64,000 bases of DNA, taken from NCBI GenBank assembly GCA_964627935.1, contig CAZVLB010000017.1:1-64000 (forward strand), given 5' to 3'. Below the pieces are notes generated by a model. The model saw nothing but the letters and a program-made list of their open reading frames with translations. It made no database searches and had not been told where the DNA came from. This DNA is from JAABVY01 sp964627935 (GTDB lineage Bacteria; Zixibacteria; MSB-5A5; JAABVY01). This document shows positions 43,189-52,595 of the stretch, in pieces. The translations under genes were made by a program, and so were the position numbers. How positions within the stretch are numbered: position 1 is the stretch's first letter; each line of letters starts with the position of its first letter.

Positions 43189-43714
43189 AAACGCAGTATT
43201 AACTGTACTGATCAGCGAAGATGAACTTCGCGCAAGAATAAGAAGCCTGGCAAGCGAGATCGGCCGGGATTACCGGGGCAGAAATCCTATCCTGGTGGGA
43301 ATCCTCAAAGGATCCTTCATTTTTCTGGCAGATCTTACCCGCGAACTCAAGCTGGAACACTCGATCGAATTCATGATGGTCTCCAGTTATGATGAAGAGC
43401 CGCGTGAGGCCGGAAGGATAAAGCTTTTAATGGAGCTGGAACGAGATATCGAAGGCAAAGACGTTGTTATCGTGGAAGATATTGTTGACAGCGGGAAGAC
43501 ATTGGATTATATCTACCAGAGCCTTTTGATGCGCAGGCCCGGTTCCTTGGAAATTGCTACGCTTCTTGATAAGAAAACGAAACGAGAAGTCGATATCCAT
43601 ATTAGATATGTCGGTTTCGAGATTCCCGACAAGTTTGTAGTAGGATACGGCCTGGACGAAGCGGAACAATTCCGTGGATTGCCGTATATAGCCTACAGGG
43701 ACGAGAAAGGATAA
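43178..43714 (+). CDS. hpt: Hypoxanthine phosphoribosyltransferase
   Basis: A 178-residue purine salvage enzyme forming IMP or GMP from the base and PRPP. PNPILVGILKGSFIFLADL-type and EFMMVSSYDEE segments are seen, with the PRPP-binding VVIVEDIVDSGKTLDYI (about residues 88-104), and C-terminal VGYGLDEAEQFRGLPYI. ATG 43178 overlaps tilS by 11 bases. The order tilS-hpt-ftsH is very conserved in bacteria and confirms the identification. Confidence 0.95.
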   Translation: MSSENAVLTVLISEDELRARIRSLASEIGRDYRGRNPILVGILKGSFIFLADLTRELKLEHSIEFMMVSSYDEEPREAGRIKLLMELERDIEGKDVVIVEDIVDSGKTLDYIYQSLLMRRPGSLEIATLLDKKTKREVDIHIRYVGFEIPDKFVVGYGLDEAEQFRGLPYIAYRDEKG

Positions 43715-43717
43715 AAA

Positions 43718-45679
43718 TTGAACAGGAAATCCAGCATGTTCTTTTCTGATGGGAAGCCCCCCTTTCCTCAGGGAAAAAAGACTCCCCCCGGTCCGGATGA
43801 CGGCAAGGATGAGTTCAACTGGAAGAAAAGCGGGCGAACCTTTATATTCTGGGCGATAATAATTATAATTTTTATATTTGCCTTCAAAACGCTTTCCACC
43901 GGCACCGGTGATGTGGTCGAAATCGATTATAGCGAATTCGTCAAACAGCGCGAAAATGGCAATATCGCCGAAGTCGTGATATCAGACCGTCAGGTGGAAG
44001 GCAAGTTCAAGAATCCCTATACCGCCACCCAGGCGGGAACCACCAGGGAATTCAGTAAATTTGAGACGGTTCTGCTGGTGCAATCTCAGGAAGAAATTGA
44101 CAGGCTGATCGCCCAGGATGTTCAGGTCAAGGGTGAGATCGAGAATATGGGCTGGTGGGTGACATTTTTGCTCAGCACCGCGCCCTGGCTCCTGTTGATC
44201 CTGTTTTTTTTCTTCATGATGCGCCAGATGCAGTCCGGCGGTCCCAAGGGCCTGTTCTCATTCGGCAAGAGCAAGGCCAGGCTGGCCTCCGATTCCGGTC
44301 CGCGGGTGACATTTGGCGATGTTGCCGGTTGTGATGAAGCCAAAGAAGAATTAAAGGAAATCATAGAATTTTTGAAGGAGCCCGGCAAATTCCAGAAACT
44401 GGGCGGCAAAATCCCCAAGGGCGCACTGCTTCTCGGTTCACCAGGAACGGGAAAAACGCTTTTGGCCCGGGCTGTTGCCGGCGAGGCTGGTGTGCCGTTT
44501 TTTTCCATGTCAGGCTCCGATTTTGTCGAGATGTTCGTGGGCGTGGGTGCATCCCGTGTGCGCGACCTGTTTGACCAGGGCAAGAAAAATGCACCCTGTA
44601 TTATCTTCATAGATGAAATCGATGCTGTGGGACGTCATCGCGGCGCCGGTCTGGGCGGCGGGCATGACGAACGCGAGCAGACCTTGAACCAGCTGCTGGT
44701 TGAGATGGACGGGTTCGATTCAAATGACGGCGTGATTTTGATTGCCGCCACCAACCGTCCCGATGTGCTCGATCCGGCGCTTCTGCGTCCGGGACGATTC
44801 GATCGCAGGATTGTGGTCGATAATCCGGATGTCAAGGGCCGTGAAGGTATTTTCGAGGTCCATTCACGCAAGATCAACCTCGATGAGGATGTCAATCTGG
44901 AGATCCTGGCCCGTGCGACACCGGGGCTATCCGGCGCGGATATTGCCAATATCGTCAATGAGGCCGCTTTGCTGGCGGCACGGCGCGGGCATGACAAGGT
45001 TTATATGGCCGATATGGAGGATGCCAAGGATAAGGTTATCCTGGGTACCGAGCGCAGGTCATTGGTGATTCATGAGGATGAAAAGAAGACAACCGCATAT
45101 CATGAGGCCGGGCATGCACTACTGGGCAAGCTTCTGCCCAAGGCCGATCCGGTCTACAAGGTAACGATTATCCCGCGTGGAATGTCGCTGGGCCAGACAT
45201 CATCGTTGCCGGTCGACGAGAAGCGCACCTATACGAAAGAATACCTTGAAGCGATGCTGGTCGTTTTCATGGGCGGACGTGTGGCGGAAAAGTTGATTTT
45301 CGATCATCTCTCCACAGGTGCCGGTAATGATCTCCAGCGCGCCACCGACCTTGCGCGCAAGATGGTATGTGACTGGGGGATGTCGGATAAACTCGGTGCG
45401 CTGACATTCGGAAAGAAGCAGAATGAGGTTTTCCTCGGCAAAGAGCTGGTCCGTAATCGCGATTATTCCGAAGAAACAGCGCGGCAGATCGATTCCGAAA
45501 TCAGGAGTATAGTCGACAACGCCGAGAGCAAGGCAATCGAGCTATTGCAGTCGCAAGAGGATAATCTGCACAAGATTGCCGAGGCCCTGCTCGAGCGCGA
45601 GCTTCTGGATGGCGAGGATCTGGATGCCATTCTCAAAGGTGACGAATTAAAAGAGGTCCCGACGACATCATCAAAATAG
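43718..45679 (+). CDS. ftsH: ATP-dependent zinc metalloprotease FtsH
   Basis: A 653-residue membrane protease that degrades membrane and regulatory proteins; in many diderms it controls LpxC. Two membrane helices (about residues 41-61 and 145-168) flank a periplasmic domain. AAA+ features are GSPGTGKTLLARA (Walker A), IIFIDEIDAVG (Walker B) and RPGRFDRRI (arginine region); the zinc motif is HEAGH in TTAYHEAGHALLGK. An N-terminal Pro/Gly-rich stretch of about 25 residues is longer than usual. TTG 43718 is chosen because AAAGGA lies 6 bases upstream; ATG 43736 is the alternative. Confidence 0.97.
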   Translation: MNRKSSMFFSDGKPPFPQGKKTPPGPDDGKDEFNWKKSGRTFIFWAIIIIIFIFAFKTLSTGTGDVVEIDYSEFVKQRENGNIAEVVISDRQVEGKFKNPYTATQAGTTREFSKFETVLLVQSQEEIDRLIAQDVQVKGEIENMGWWVTFLLSTAPWLLLILFFFFMMRQMQSGGPKGLFSFGKSKARLASDSGPRVTFGDVAGCDEAKEELKEIIEFLKEPGKFQKLGGKIPKGALLLGSPGTGKTLLARAVAGEAGVPFFSMSGSDFVEMFVGVGASRVRDLFDQGKKNAPCIIFIDEIDAVGRHRGAGLGGGHDEREQTLNQLLVEMDGFDSNDGVILIAATNRPDVLDPALLRPGRFDRRIVVDNPDVKGREGIFEVHSRKINLDEDVNLEILARATPGLSGADIANIVNEAALLAARRGHDKVYMADMEDAKDKVILGTERRSLVIHEDEKKTTAYHEAGHALLGKLLPKADPVYKVTIIPRGMSLGQTSSLPVDEKRTYTKEYLEAMLVVFMGGRVAEKLIFDHLSTGAGNDLQRATDLARKMVCDWGMSDKLGALTFGKKQNEVFLGKELVRNRDYSEETARQIDSEIRSIVDNAESKAIELLQSQEDNLHKIAEALLERELLDGEDLDAILKGDELKEVPTTSSK

Positions 45680-45688
45680 AACAGGACT

Positions 45689-46537
45689 ATGCCCGATAAA
45701 CCAACTCCGATTAAGATCGGACGAGTCAATTTCGATTTTTCCCGTCCCTATATCATGGGCATAGTCAATGTCACACCTGATTCATTTTCCGATGGCGGTA
45801 AATTTTATGAGCGGCGTGATGCAATTGATCACGCCCTCAAGCTTGCCGATGAGGGCGCTGATATAGTAGATATCGGCGGTGAATCGACCCGTCCGGGTGC
45901 CGATCCGGTATCCGAAGACGATGAGCTAAAACGCGTAATCCCGGTTATCGAAGCTCTTTTTGACAGAATAAAAGTACCCATCTCGATAGATACCTGCAAG
46001 CCCGGAGTAGCTGCCGAAGCGATTTCGGCCGGGGCCTCGCTGATTAATGATATCAGCGGTTTTCATTCCCATCCGGAAATGGCCGAACTGGCCGCCCAAA
46101 AAGATATTCCGGCAGTGGTTATGCATATCAAGGGCACCCCGCGAGATATGCAGAAAAATCCAGATTATGATGACCTGATCGGCGAGATCAGCGAATATTT
46201 CGAAGAAAGCATCGCTATCGCTGAAAAAGGCGGGATGAAAAAGGAAAACCTGATCCTGGATCCGGGTATAGGCTTCGGCAAGACATTCGAGAATAATTTT
46301 ACGCTGATAAAGAGAATTTCCGAATTCAAGAGATTCGGCCTGCCTCTTCTGGTGGGAGCCTCGCGCAAACGATTCCTCTCGATGGGAAATAAATATGTCG
46401 AAAGTGAGCGCATCGAGCAGTCCCTGGCGGCGTCATGCGCGGCGGTGATGAACGGCGCAAATATGGTTCGTGTGCATGATGTGCTGGCGACCCGCAAGGC
46501 GCTCTGGGTTATCTCGAAAATTGAATCATCGGCGTAA
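45689..46537 (+). CDS. folP: Dihydropteroate synthase
   Basis: A 282-residue TIM-barrel enzyme of folate synthesis that joins p-aminobenzoate to the pterin diphosphate. IMGIVNVTPDSFSDGGKF and VDIGGESTRPGADPVSEDDELKRV are the two signature blocks; SIDTCKPGVAAEAISAGASLINDISGF, LILDPGIGFGKTFENN and LLVGASRKRFL follow. Length is normal. It begins 9 bases after ftsH and belongs to the run tilS-hpt-ftsH-folP-cdaA, a classical bacterial gene order. Confidence 0.97.
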   Translation: MPDKPTPIKIGRVNFDFSRPYIMGIVNVTPDSFSDGGKFYERRDAIDHALKLADEGADIVDIGGESTRPGADPVSEDDELKRVIPVIEALFDRIKVPISIDTCKPGVAAEAISAGASLINDISGFHSHPEMAELAAQKDIPAVVMHIKGTPRDMQKNPDYDDLIGEISEYFEESIAIAEKGGMKKENLILDPGIGFGKTFENNFTLIKRISEFKRFGLPLLVGASRKRFLSMGNKYVESERIEQSLAASCAAVMNGANMVRVHDVLATRKALWVISKIESSA

Positions 46538-46610
46538 ATTAAATCATATATATCATTTGCTTGCGAATTACCCTAAATATTAATATTTTACTAATTCGAA
46601 TCCCGGGGTA

Positions 46611-47375
46611 ATGATGGAACTTATCACTTATCAATTTTTAGACTTTTCGATTGTTGACCTTCTGGATGTCATCATAGTGGCATTCATTATATATAAGCTT
46701 CTGGAGCTGGTCAAGGGCACCCGTTCGGCGCAGATGATGATCGGCATGGTAATCATCTTTATCGTGGCCTTCATGGCTTACTGGTTCCAGCTCGAGGGGC
46801 TCAAATGGCTCTTTTCGAATCTGGCTACGGTCGGCTTTATTGTGCTGGTTGTAGTTTTTCAGCCTGAGATACGCGGGGGGCTGGCCCAGATTGGCCATAC
46901 CCGTTTCATGAGGCGTTTTATAAAAAGTGATTCGGTGAAAGCCATCGATGAGGTTGTGCGTGGAGCAATCAGGCTTTCCGAACTGCGTTATGGTGGCCTG
47001 ATTGTGCTGGAGCGAAGCGTGGGGCTGAAAAATATCATTGCCACCGGACGTGAAATCAACGCCGAGGTGTCATCCGATCTTTTGACAACCATCTTTACTC
47101 CATATACACCTTTGCATGACGGCGCGGTTATTGTGCGAAATGAGAAGTTGATCGCGGCGGCATGTGTTCTGCCGATGACCCAGAATCCGCGTTATGCCGA
47201 CCTTTTCGGTATGCGTCATCGCGCCGCAATCGGGGTCAGCGAAGAATCGGATGCGGTCTGCCTGGTGATATCGGAAGAGACAGGGGCCATATCCCTTACA
47301 ATCAAAGGCACTTTCAAACGTGACCTCGAGAAACTGACCCTCAAAGAGAGCCTTTTGGAAGTTCTCAAATCCTGA
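46611..47375 (+). CDS. cdaA: Diadenylate cyclase (c-di-AMP synthase) CdaA
   Basis: A 254-residue membrane cyclase. Three N-terminal helices (about residues 12-90) precede the DAC domain (about 100-230), with the catalytic DGAVIV motif, the RHRAAIG motif, and SEETGAISL. It makes c-di-AMP, a signal governing osmolyte and envelope control, more often studied in Gram-positives but also present in diderm FCB lineages. A weak promoter-like pair, TTGCGA 46561 and TATTTT 46584 with 17 bases between, lies upstream. ATG 46611 or the next codon may be the start. Confidence 0.94.
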   Translation: MMELITYQFLDFSIVDLLDVIIVAFIIYKLLELVKGTRSAQMMIGMVIIFIVAFMAYWFQLEGLKWLFSNLATVGFIVLVVVFQPEIRGGLAQIGHTRFMRRFIKSDSVKAIDEVVRGAIRLSELRYGGLIVLERSVGLKNIIATGREINAEVSSDLLTTIFTPYTPLHDGAVIVRNEKLIAAACVLPMTQNPRYADLFGMRHRAAIGVSEESDAVCLVISEETGAISLTIKGTFKRDLEKLTLKESLLEVLKS

Positions 47376-47377
47376 TT

Positions 47378-48382
47378 ATGTTTGTTGACCTGGTTGAAAT
47401 CGAAGTTCAGAGTGGACGGGGCGGTCCCGGATGTATATCCTTTCGACGGGAGAAATTTATCCCCAAGGGTGGTCCGAATGGCGGCGATGGCGGCCGGGGT
47501 GGATCGGTTTATTTCGAGGTGGATAGTAACCTGAATACACTGATGGATCTGAAGTATCGCCGCAAGTACAAGGCCTCCAATGGCATGCCGGGCCAGGGGT
47601 CCAATAAGCATGGCGAGATGGGGCGCGATGTCACTGTTCGAGTGCCCCCCGGAACATCAATATATAACGCCGAAACCGGCGAGCTTCTGGCAGACCTTGT
47701 GGAAGATGGCGAAAGATATCTGGCGGCCAAGGGTGGAAAGGGCGGACGGGGCAATACTCATTTTAAGTCGCCGACCAATCAAACTCCGCGCAAGGCCGAT
47801 ACCGGTATGCCGGGAGTTAACCTGAAACTGCGCATAGAATTAAAGCTGATTGCCGATATTGGGTTGGTGGGTTATCCCAACGCCGGCAAATCGAGCCTTT
47901 TGAAAGCCCTTTCACGGGCCAGGCCGAAAATCGCCGAGTATCCGTTTACGACTCTCAATCCTAACATCGGCATTGTGCCTGTCGATGAATATAAGATGCT
48001 CAAGATGGCCGATATCCCCGGGATCATAACCGGCGCCAGTAAGGGCAAGGGCCTGGGATTGACATTTTTGCGGCATATCGAGCGCACCTCGGTACTACTG
48101 TACATTCTGGATGGGTCCAAAGAAGATTTTCTTGAGGATTACCGTATACTGCAAAATGAGCTGGAGGAATACAACTGGCGCCTTCCGCAGAAACCGAGCC
48201 TTGTATGTATAAATAAGATTGACCTGTGGGATGATCAGACATTAAATGATTGGCAAAACAGGCTGGGTGAGCAATATTTATTTATCTCCGCTAAAGAGGA
48301 GATAAATCTGGATGATCTGAAAGCACGCCTTTTACAGTTGATGGAGGAAAAACAGGCTGCCGATGAGCAGGGAATACAGTGA
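47378..48382 (+). CDS. obgE: Obg-family GTPase
   Basis: A 334-residue GTPase for 50S ribosome assembly. The glycine-rich N-terminal Obg domain (about residues 1-158) has GRGGPGCISFRREKFIPKGG and GGDGGRGGSVYFEV, followed by GKGGKGGRGNTHFKSPTNQ. The G domain has P-loop GYPNAGKSSLLKAL, switch AEYPFTTLNPNIG, DIPGII, and NKID. There is no C-terminal extension beyond the G domain. It overlaps dprA by 20 bases. Confidence 0.97.
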   Translation: MFVDLVEIEVQSGRGGPGCISFRREKFIPKGGPNGGDGGRGGSVYFEVDSNLNTLMDLKYRRKYKASNGMPGQGSNKHGEMGRDVTVRVPPGTSIYNAETGELLADLVEDGERYLAAKGGKGGRGNTHFKSPTNQTPRKADTGMPGVNLKLRIELKLIADIGLVGYPNAGKSSLLKALSRARPKIAEYPFTTLNPNIGIVPVDEYKMLKMADIPGIITGASKGKGLGLTFLRHIERTSVLLYILDGSKEDFLEDYRILQNELEEYNWRLPQKPSLVCINKIDLWDDQTLNDWQNRLGEQYLFISAKEEINLDDLKARLLQLMEEKQAADEQGIQ

Positions 48383-49466
48383 CATATACTACTGGCTGGC
48401 GTTGAGCAGTGTGCCCGGTATGGGCGCGGTGCGTTTCAAGCAGCTTGTGAAGGCAATTGGGGATCCTCAGAATGTCCTGAAAGCTCCGCAAAATGATCTT
48501 GAGCAGATTGACGGTGTCAGTCAGTCTCTTGCCCGTGCAATCAATAAGGAAGCCGATTATGATTTCGCCGAGAAGCAGATCGATTTACTGCAAAAGGGCG
48601 GGTATCAATTTACAACCTATCTTTCCGATGACTATCCCGAAAAGCTGAAGAACATCTATGATCCGCCGGCCTTTTTGTTTTATGATGGTGATCTGGAATG
48701 CTTGAAGAGTCCCTGTCTGGCGATAGTCGGCTCGCGCAATTTGAGCGATTATGGCCGGGCTATGGCCGAACGCATGGCGCGTGAACTTGTGCAGGCCGGC
48801 TTTACCGTGGTATCCGGATTCGCACGGGGAATCGATACCGCCGCTCATCGCGCGGCGATTGAATCCGGCGGTCTGACTGCGGCAATATTCGGATGCGGCC
48901 TGGATATAGTCTATCCTTTTGAAAATAAGGCACTGTATAAAAATTTAATTCTAAACGGCTGCGCCATATCCGAGTTTCCCTTTGGCGAAAAGCCCGATCG
49001 CTATCATTTCCCGCGCCGTAACCGCATAATTTCCGGCCTGAGCCTGGGTGTTCTGATAGTCGAGGCGGCCGATAAATCCGGGGCGCTTCTGACCGCCGAC
49101 CATGCGCTCGAGCAGGGCCGTGAGGTTTTTGCAGTGCCGGGCAGTGTGGTCTCCAAAACATCTGCCGGGACAAACAAAATCATCAAGCAGGGAGCCAAGC
49201 TGGTGACCTGCGTGGAGGATATCCTGGAAGAACTGAAATTCCTGGTACCAAAACAAAAGAAACAACCCAGACCGGTCCTGAAAATCGATCTGCCTGAGGA
49301 GCAGAAGAAGATTTACGAGGTGCTGACCGATGAGCCACTGCAGGTTGACAGGATTGTCAAGGACAGCGGTGTACCTGTTTCACGAGCGCTGGAGCTTCTT
49401 CTGGACCTGGAGTTAAATGGACTGATAAGGCAACTATCGGGAAAAATGTTTGTCAAACAATTCTAA
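48363..49466 (+). CDS. dprA: DNA-processing protein DprA
   Basis: A 367-residue protein that loads RecA on single-stranded DNA during natural transformation. A SAM-like N-terminal domain (ALSSVPGMGAVRFKQLV) precedes the Rossmann fold: SRNLSDYGRAMAERMARELV, VSGFARGIDTAAHRAA, FGCGLDIVYPFENKALY, FPRRNRIISGLSLGVLIVEA, GREVFAVPGSV. A winged helix ends it (DRIVKDSGVPVSRALELLLDLELNGLIRQ). Together with recO it suggests, but does not prove, uptake competence. It is coupled to obgE by a 20-base overlap. Confidence 0.95.
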   Translation: MSREYSDIYYWLALSSVPGMGAVRFKQLVKAIGDPQNVLKAPQNDLEQIDGVSQSLARAINKEADYDFAEKQIDLLQKGGYQFTTYLSDDYPEKLKNIYDPPAFLFYDGDLECLKSPCLAIVGSRNLSDYGRAMAERMARELVQAGFTVVSGFARGIDTAAHRAAIESGGLTAAIFGCGLDIVYPFENKALYKNLILNGCAISEFPFGEKPDRYHFPRRNRIISGLSLGVLIVEAADKSGALLTADHALEQGREVFAVPGSVVSKTSAGTNKIIKQGAKLVTCVEDILEELKFLVPKQKKQPRPVLKIDLPEEQKKIYEVLTDEPLQVDRIVKDSGVPVSRALELLLDLELNGLIRQLSGKMFVKQF

Positions 49467-49484
49467 ACTGCTTATAATAACGGA

Positions 49485-49760
49485 TTGTATAGTAAAGACG
49501 TAAAAATATCCAATAAATACGGCCTTCATGCACGGCCTTCAGCCCAGCTCGTAAAAACCGCCGCCTTTTTCAAGTCGGATATTTATCTTGAAAAAGACGG
49601 ACTCAAGGTTAACGGTAAATCCATAATGGGCGTGATGATGCTTGCTGCCGAATATGGCTCGACTGTCTTGATCTCAGCCGAGGGCCCGGATGAACAAGAG
49701 GCCGTGGAAGCAATCCACAAACTTTTAAGCAGCGACTTTAAAGAAGCATACGATGAGTAA
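49485..49760 (+). CDS. ptsH: Phosphocarrier protein HPr
   Basis: A 91-residue HPr of the phosphotransferase system. The active His is in KYGLHARPSAQLV (about residue 15), and the regulatory Ser region is NGKSIMGVMML (about residue 46), so both His and Ser phosphorylation sites exist. TTG 49485 is the start; no ATG is available near the conserved N-terminus and only a weak CGGA lies upstream. It overlaps enzyme I by 8 bases. No sugar-specific enzyme II is in the window, so it may serve a regulatory PTS. Confidence 0.92.
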   Translation: MYSKDVKISNKYGLHARPSAQLVKTAAFFKSDIYLEKDGLKVNGKSIMGVMMLAAEYGSTVLISAEGPDEQEAVEAIHKLLSSDFKEAYDE

Positions 49761-51537
49761 AAAGGCGCTGGACAGAGATGAACTCAGGGGCATCGCGGTT
49801 TCGCCCGGAATCGCCTGTGGTGAAGCATACCTGCATATTTCCGGCTTTCCCGAATATAAGGAAGAACTGATTTCCAGAGACAGGATTTATGCCGAACTGA
49901 AAAAGGTCGACCGGGCATTTGAGCACACTCTCAATGACATGGAACGGATCAAGTCCCAGGCCTCGCATTCGGACGACCTTGATCTGAATGGCGTGCTCGA
50001 TGCCCAGATATTGATTGTCAACGATATCGAGTTCAAAAATCAGATCAAAGAGCTGGTATCATCCTCGCTTTATTCGGCCATCTATGCTTTCACCTCGGCC
50101 GTGAATGACAATATCGAGCTGCTTTCGCGCTCCAATGATCCGTATATGCGCGAGATGGTTGCCGATATCGAGACGGTCTCCAATCATATATTAAAATATC
50201 TTCTGGGCGAGCGACATAAACAGCTGGCCGGATTTGAAGACCCGGCAATTCTTTTCGCATCCTATTTCAATCCGGGTGAAATCCTCGAGATGCCCAAGCT
50301 CAATGTGGCCGGTTTTGTGGCCGAACGGGGAGGGCTGACCTCGCATATGGGGCTGTTTGCCAAATCCCTGGGCATCCCGGCGGTAATTGGAGTAAGGGCT
50401 GATTTAAAGCAGATTCCGACAGGATCGCGAATAGTCGTGGATGGCACTCAAGGGCTGGTAGTTATCAATCCGCCTGATAATGAATGGAAAAACTTCCAGA
50501 GGCAGGCCGAGGAACATTCCAGGAACCGTTTCCGACGTTTCGAGTTTATCAGCGAATTGCCATCGTCCACAACAGATTCTCATCGGGTTGAGGTTATGGC
50601 CAATCTGGATCTGCCGACTTCGCTGGATGAGGTCCTGGCTCATGAACATCTGGGAATCGGCCTTTACCGTACTGAGTTTCTGTATCTGAGACATACCAAT
50701 TTCCCGACCGAGCAGGAACAGGCGCGCATATATAAGGAGATTGCCCACAAATTCGCACCCCAGCCGGTGATATTGCGCACATTTGACCTGGGTGGCGATA
50801 AGCTGACCGATTATTTCAAGTCAGATTTTGAGGATAATCCGGCTCTGGGATGGCGCGCAATTCGGTTTTCACTCGATGTTCCGCGAATTTTTGAGGATCA
50901 GATCAAGGGTATGCTGCGTGCCTCGGACAAGAAAAATGTACAGATAATGCTGCCGTTGATTACAAAGCTGGATGAGGTTCGTGATGCCAAAGCAATTATC
51001 AAGGATGTTATAAAGGAATTCAAAAAGAAAAAAGTCAGGTTCGACCAGAATATAAAGATCGGCATCATGATCGAAACTCCCGCCGCTGTGCACCTGGCCG
51101 ATTTGCTGGCCAAAGAAGTCGATTTCTTCTCGATCGGTACCAATGATCTGACGCAGTACAGCCTGGCGGTTGACCGCACCAACCTTCGTGTGGCCAAGCA
51201 TTTCCAGATTTATCATCCTGCCGTATTGCTTTCTGTCAAAAAGACTGTCGAAGCGGCCCATAAAGCCGGCATACCATGCGGGATGTGCGGCGAGCTGGCC
51301 GGGGATCCTATGGCCACCAAGCTTCTGGTTGGACTGGGTCTGGATACACTTTCGATGAACCCATCATCGATTCCCACGGTTAAGAATATACTTCCGCATA
51401 TTAACTTCGAGGAAGCGCTGGAGTTTGCATCGGAGGTGCTAAAACTCGCTACGCATGGCGAAATCAAGGAGTTTCTTGCGGAAGATTATAAGAAGAGCTT
51501 TTCGCAGATTTCAGTATTAAGAACAGGGAGAGTTTAG
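49753..51537 (+). CDS. ptsI: PTS enzyme I (phosphoenolpyruvate-protein phosphotransferase)
   Basis: A 594-residue enzyme that takes phosphate from phosphoenolpyruvate and passes it to HPr. The N-terminal part starts ELRGIAVSPGIACGEAYL, with the active His in ERGGLTSHMGLFAKSLGIPAV. The PEP-binding TIM barrel includes GIGLYRTEFLYLR, LRTFDLGGDKLTDYF, NPALGWRAIRFSLD, IGIMIETPAAVHLADLLAKEVDFFSIGTNDLTQY and the active Cys in GMCGELAGDP. All domains of a full-length enzyme are present. It is coupled to ptsH. Confidence 0.97.
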   Translation: MSKKALDRDELRGIAVSPGIACGEAYLHISGFPEYKEELISRDRIYAELKKVDRAFEHTLNDMERIKSQASHSDDLDLNGVLDAQILIVNDIEFKNQIKELVSSSLYSAIYAFTSAVNDNIELLSRSNDPYMREMVADIETVSNHILKYLLGERHKQLAGFEDPAILFASYFNPGEILEMPKLNVAGFVAERGGLTSHMGLFAKSLGIPAVIGVRADLKQIPTGSRIVVDGTQGLVVINPPDNEWKNFQRQAEEHSRNRFRRFEFISELPSSTTDSHRVEVMANLDLPTSLDEVLAHEHLGIGLYRTEFLYLRHTNFPTEQEQARIYKEIAHKFAPQPVILRTFDLGGDKLTDYFKSDFEDNPALGWRAIRFSLDVPRIFEDQIKGMLRASDKKNVQIMLPLITKLDEVRDAKAIIKDVIKEFKKKKVRFDQNIKIGIMIETPAAVHLADLLAKEVDFFSIGTNDLTQYSLAVDRTNLRVAKHFQIYHPAVLLSVKKTVEAAHKAGIPCGMCGELAGDPMATKLLVGLGLDTLSMNPSSIPTVKNILPHINFEEALEFASEVLKLATHGEIKEFLAEDYKKSFSQISVLRTGRV

Positions 51538-51539
51538 AA

Positions 51540-52595
51540 ATGGCTGATTTTATAAACTTGAGAAGTGAGTATGACTCGCAGGGGATGTACGACAAGATCG
51601 TGGAATTTCCCGATCAGTTTGAGGAAGGCTATAAGATTGGCAAAGAGGCCGACCTGCCTGATATAAATCCGGATTCAATCGATAGCATTATTGTCTGCGG
51701 ACTGGGCGGATCAGCCATCGGCGGCGATCTGGTTCGATCCTATCTGACCTACAAAATCAAGGTCCCGTTTCATATCATCAGGCATTACAATCTCCCAAAA
51801 TTCGTCAATAAAAAATCGCTTTGCATAATTTCTAGCTATTCCGGAAATACCGAGGAAACATTGTCGGCCTACGATGAAGCCAGGCAGGCCGGGGCAGAGA
51901 TATTTGCAATTACCTCGAATGGCAAGTTGAAGGAGAAGGCCGAGCAGGACGGTTTCAAGGCGGTCAGTATTCCCGGGGGCTTCCCGCCACGTGCGGCACT
52001 GGGATATTCCTTTGTGCCCATGCTGATGATCCTCTCCCGTCTGGGATTTTTCGAGGATATCAGCAGGCAGGTCGAGGAAACTGTTAAATTCCTGAGCAAA
52101 AATGTAGTGCAGTACCAGATCGACAAGGAAGATAATCCTGCCATGAAAGCGTCCGAGAATTTGTACGGCAGGCTGGCCCTGATATATGCCGGACAGGATC
52201 ACTTCGATGCCGTGGCGGTCAGGTTTAAGGGGCAGATTTGCGAGAATGCCAAGGTACCGGCGTTTTTTAATTTCTTCCCCGAATTCAATCATAATGAGCT
52301 GGTTGGATGGGGCCTGGTCGAGGATTTCAAGGACAAGCTGCTGACTTTTATCATCCGCGATGAGGGAGATCACGACCGTGTTTCGGTGCGCATGAATATC
52401 GTCAGGCGCATAATTGAGGATAAGGATGTGCCGGTTATCGAGGTCAAATCGAGCGGCCCGAATCTTCTGGCGCGCATGTTTTCGGTTATTCAGTATGGTG
52501 ATTTTGTCAGTTTGTACCTGGCTTTATTGAACAAGATAGACCCGACTCCCGTCGAAGTAATAGACTTTTTGAAAAGCGAATTAGATAAGCTTTAA
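51540..52595 (+). CDS. Bifunctional phosphoglucose/phosphomannose isomerase
   Basis: A 351-residue SIS-fold isomerase interconverting glucose-6-P, mannose-6-P and fructose-6-P. The SIS blocks are VCGLGGSAIGGDL and SYSGNTEETL (about residues 99-108); PGGFPPRAALGYSF and FPEFNHNELVGW with the catalytic Glu/His are diagnostic of the short bifunctional PGI/PMI family of archaea and deep bacterial lineages rather than of the classical PGI. AGGGAGAG precedes ATG 51540. Its stop overlaps the start of the membrane module by one base. Confidence 0.92.
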   Translation: MADFINLRSEYDSQGMYDKIVEFPDQFEEGYKIGKEADLPDINPDSIDSIIVCGLGGSAIGGDLVRSYLTYKIKVPFHIIRHYNLPKFVNKKSLCIISSYSGNTEETLSAYDEARQAGAEIFAITSNGKLKEKAEQDGFKAVSIPGGFPPRAALGYSFVPMLMILSRLGFFEDISRQVEETVKFLSKNVVQYQIDKEDNPAMKASENLYGRLALIYAGQDHFDAVAVRFKGQICENAKVPAFFNFFPEFNHNELVGWGLVEDFKDKLLTFIIRDEGDHDRVSVRMNIVRRIIEDKDVPVIEVKSSGPNLLARMFSVIQYGDFVSLYLALLNKIDPTPVEVIDFLKSELDKL

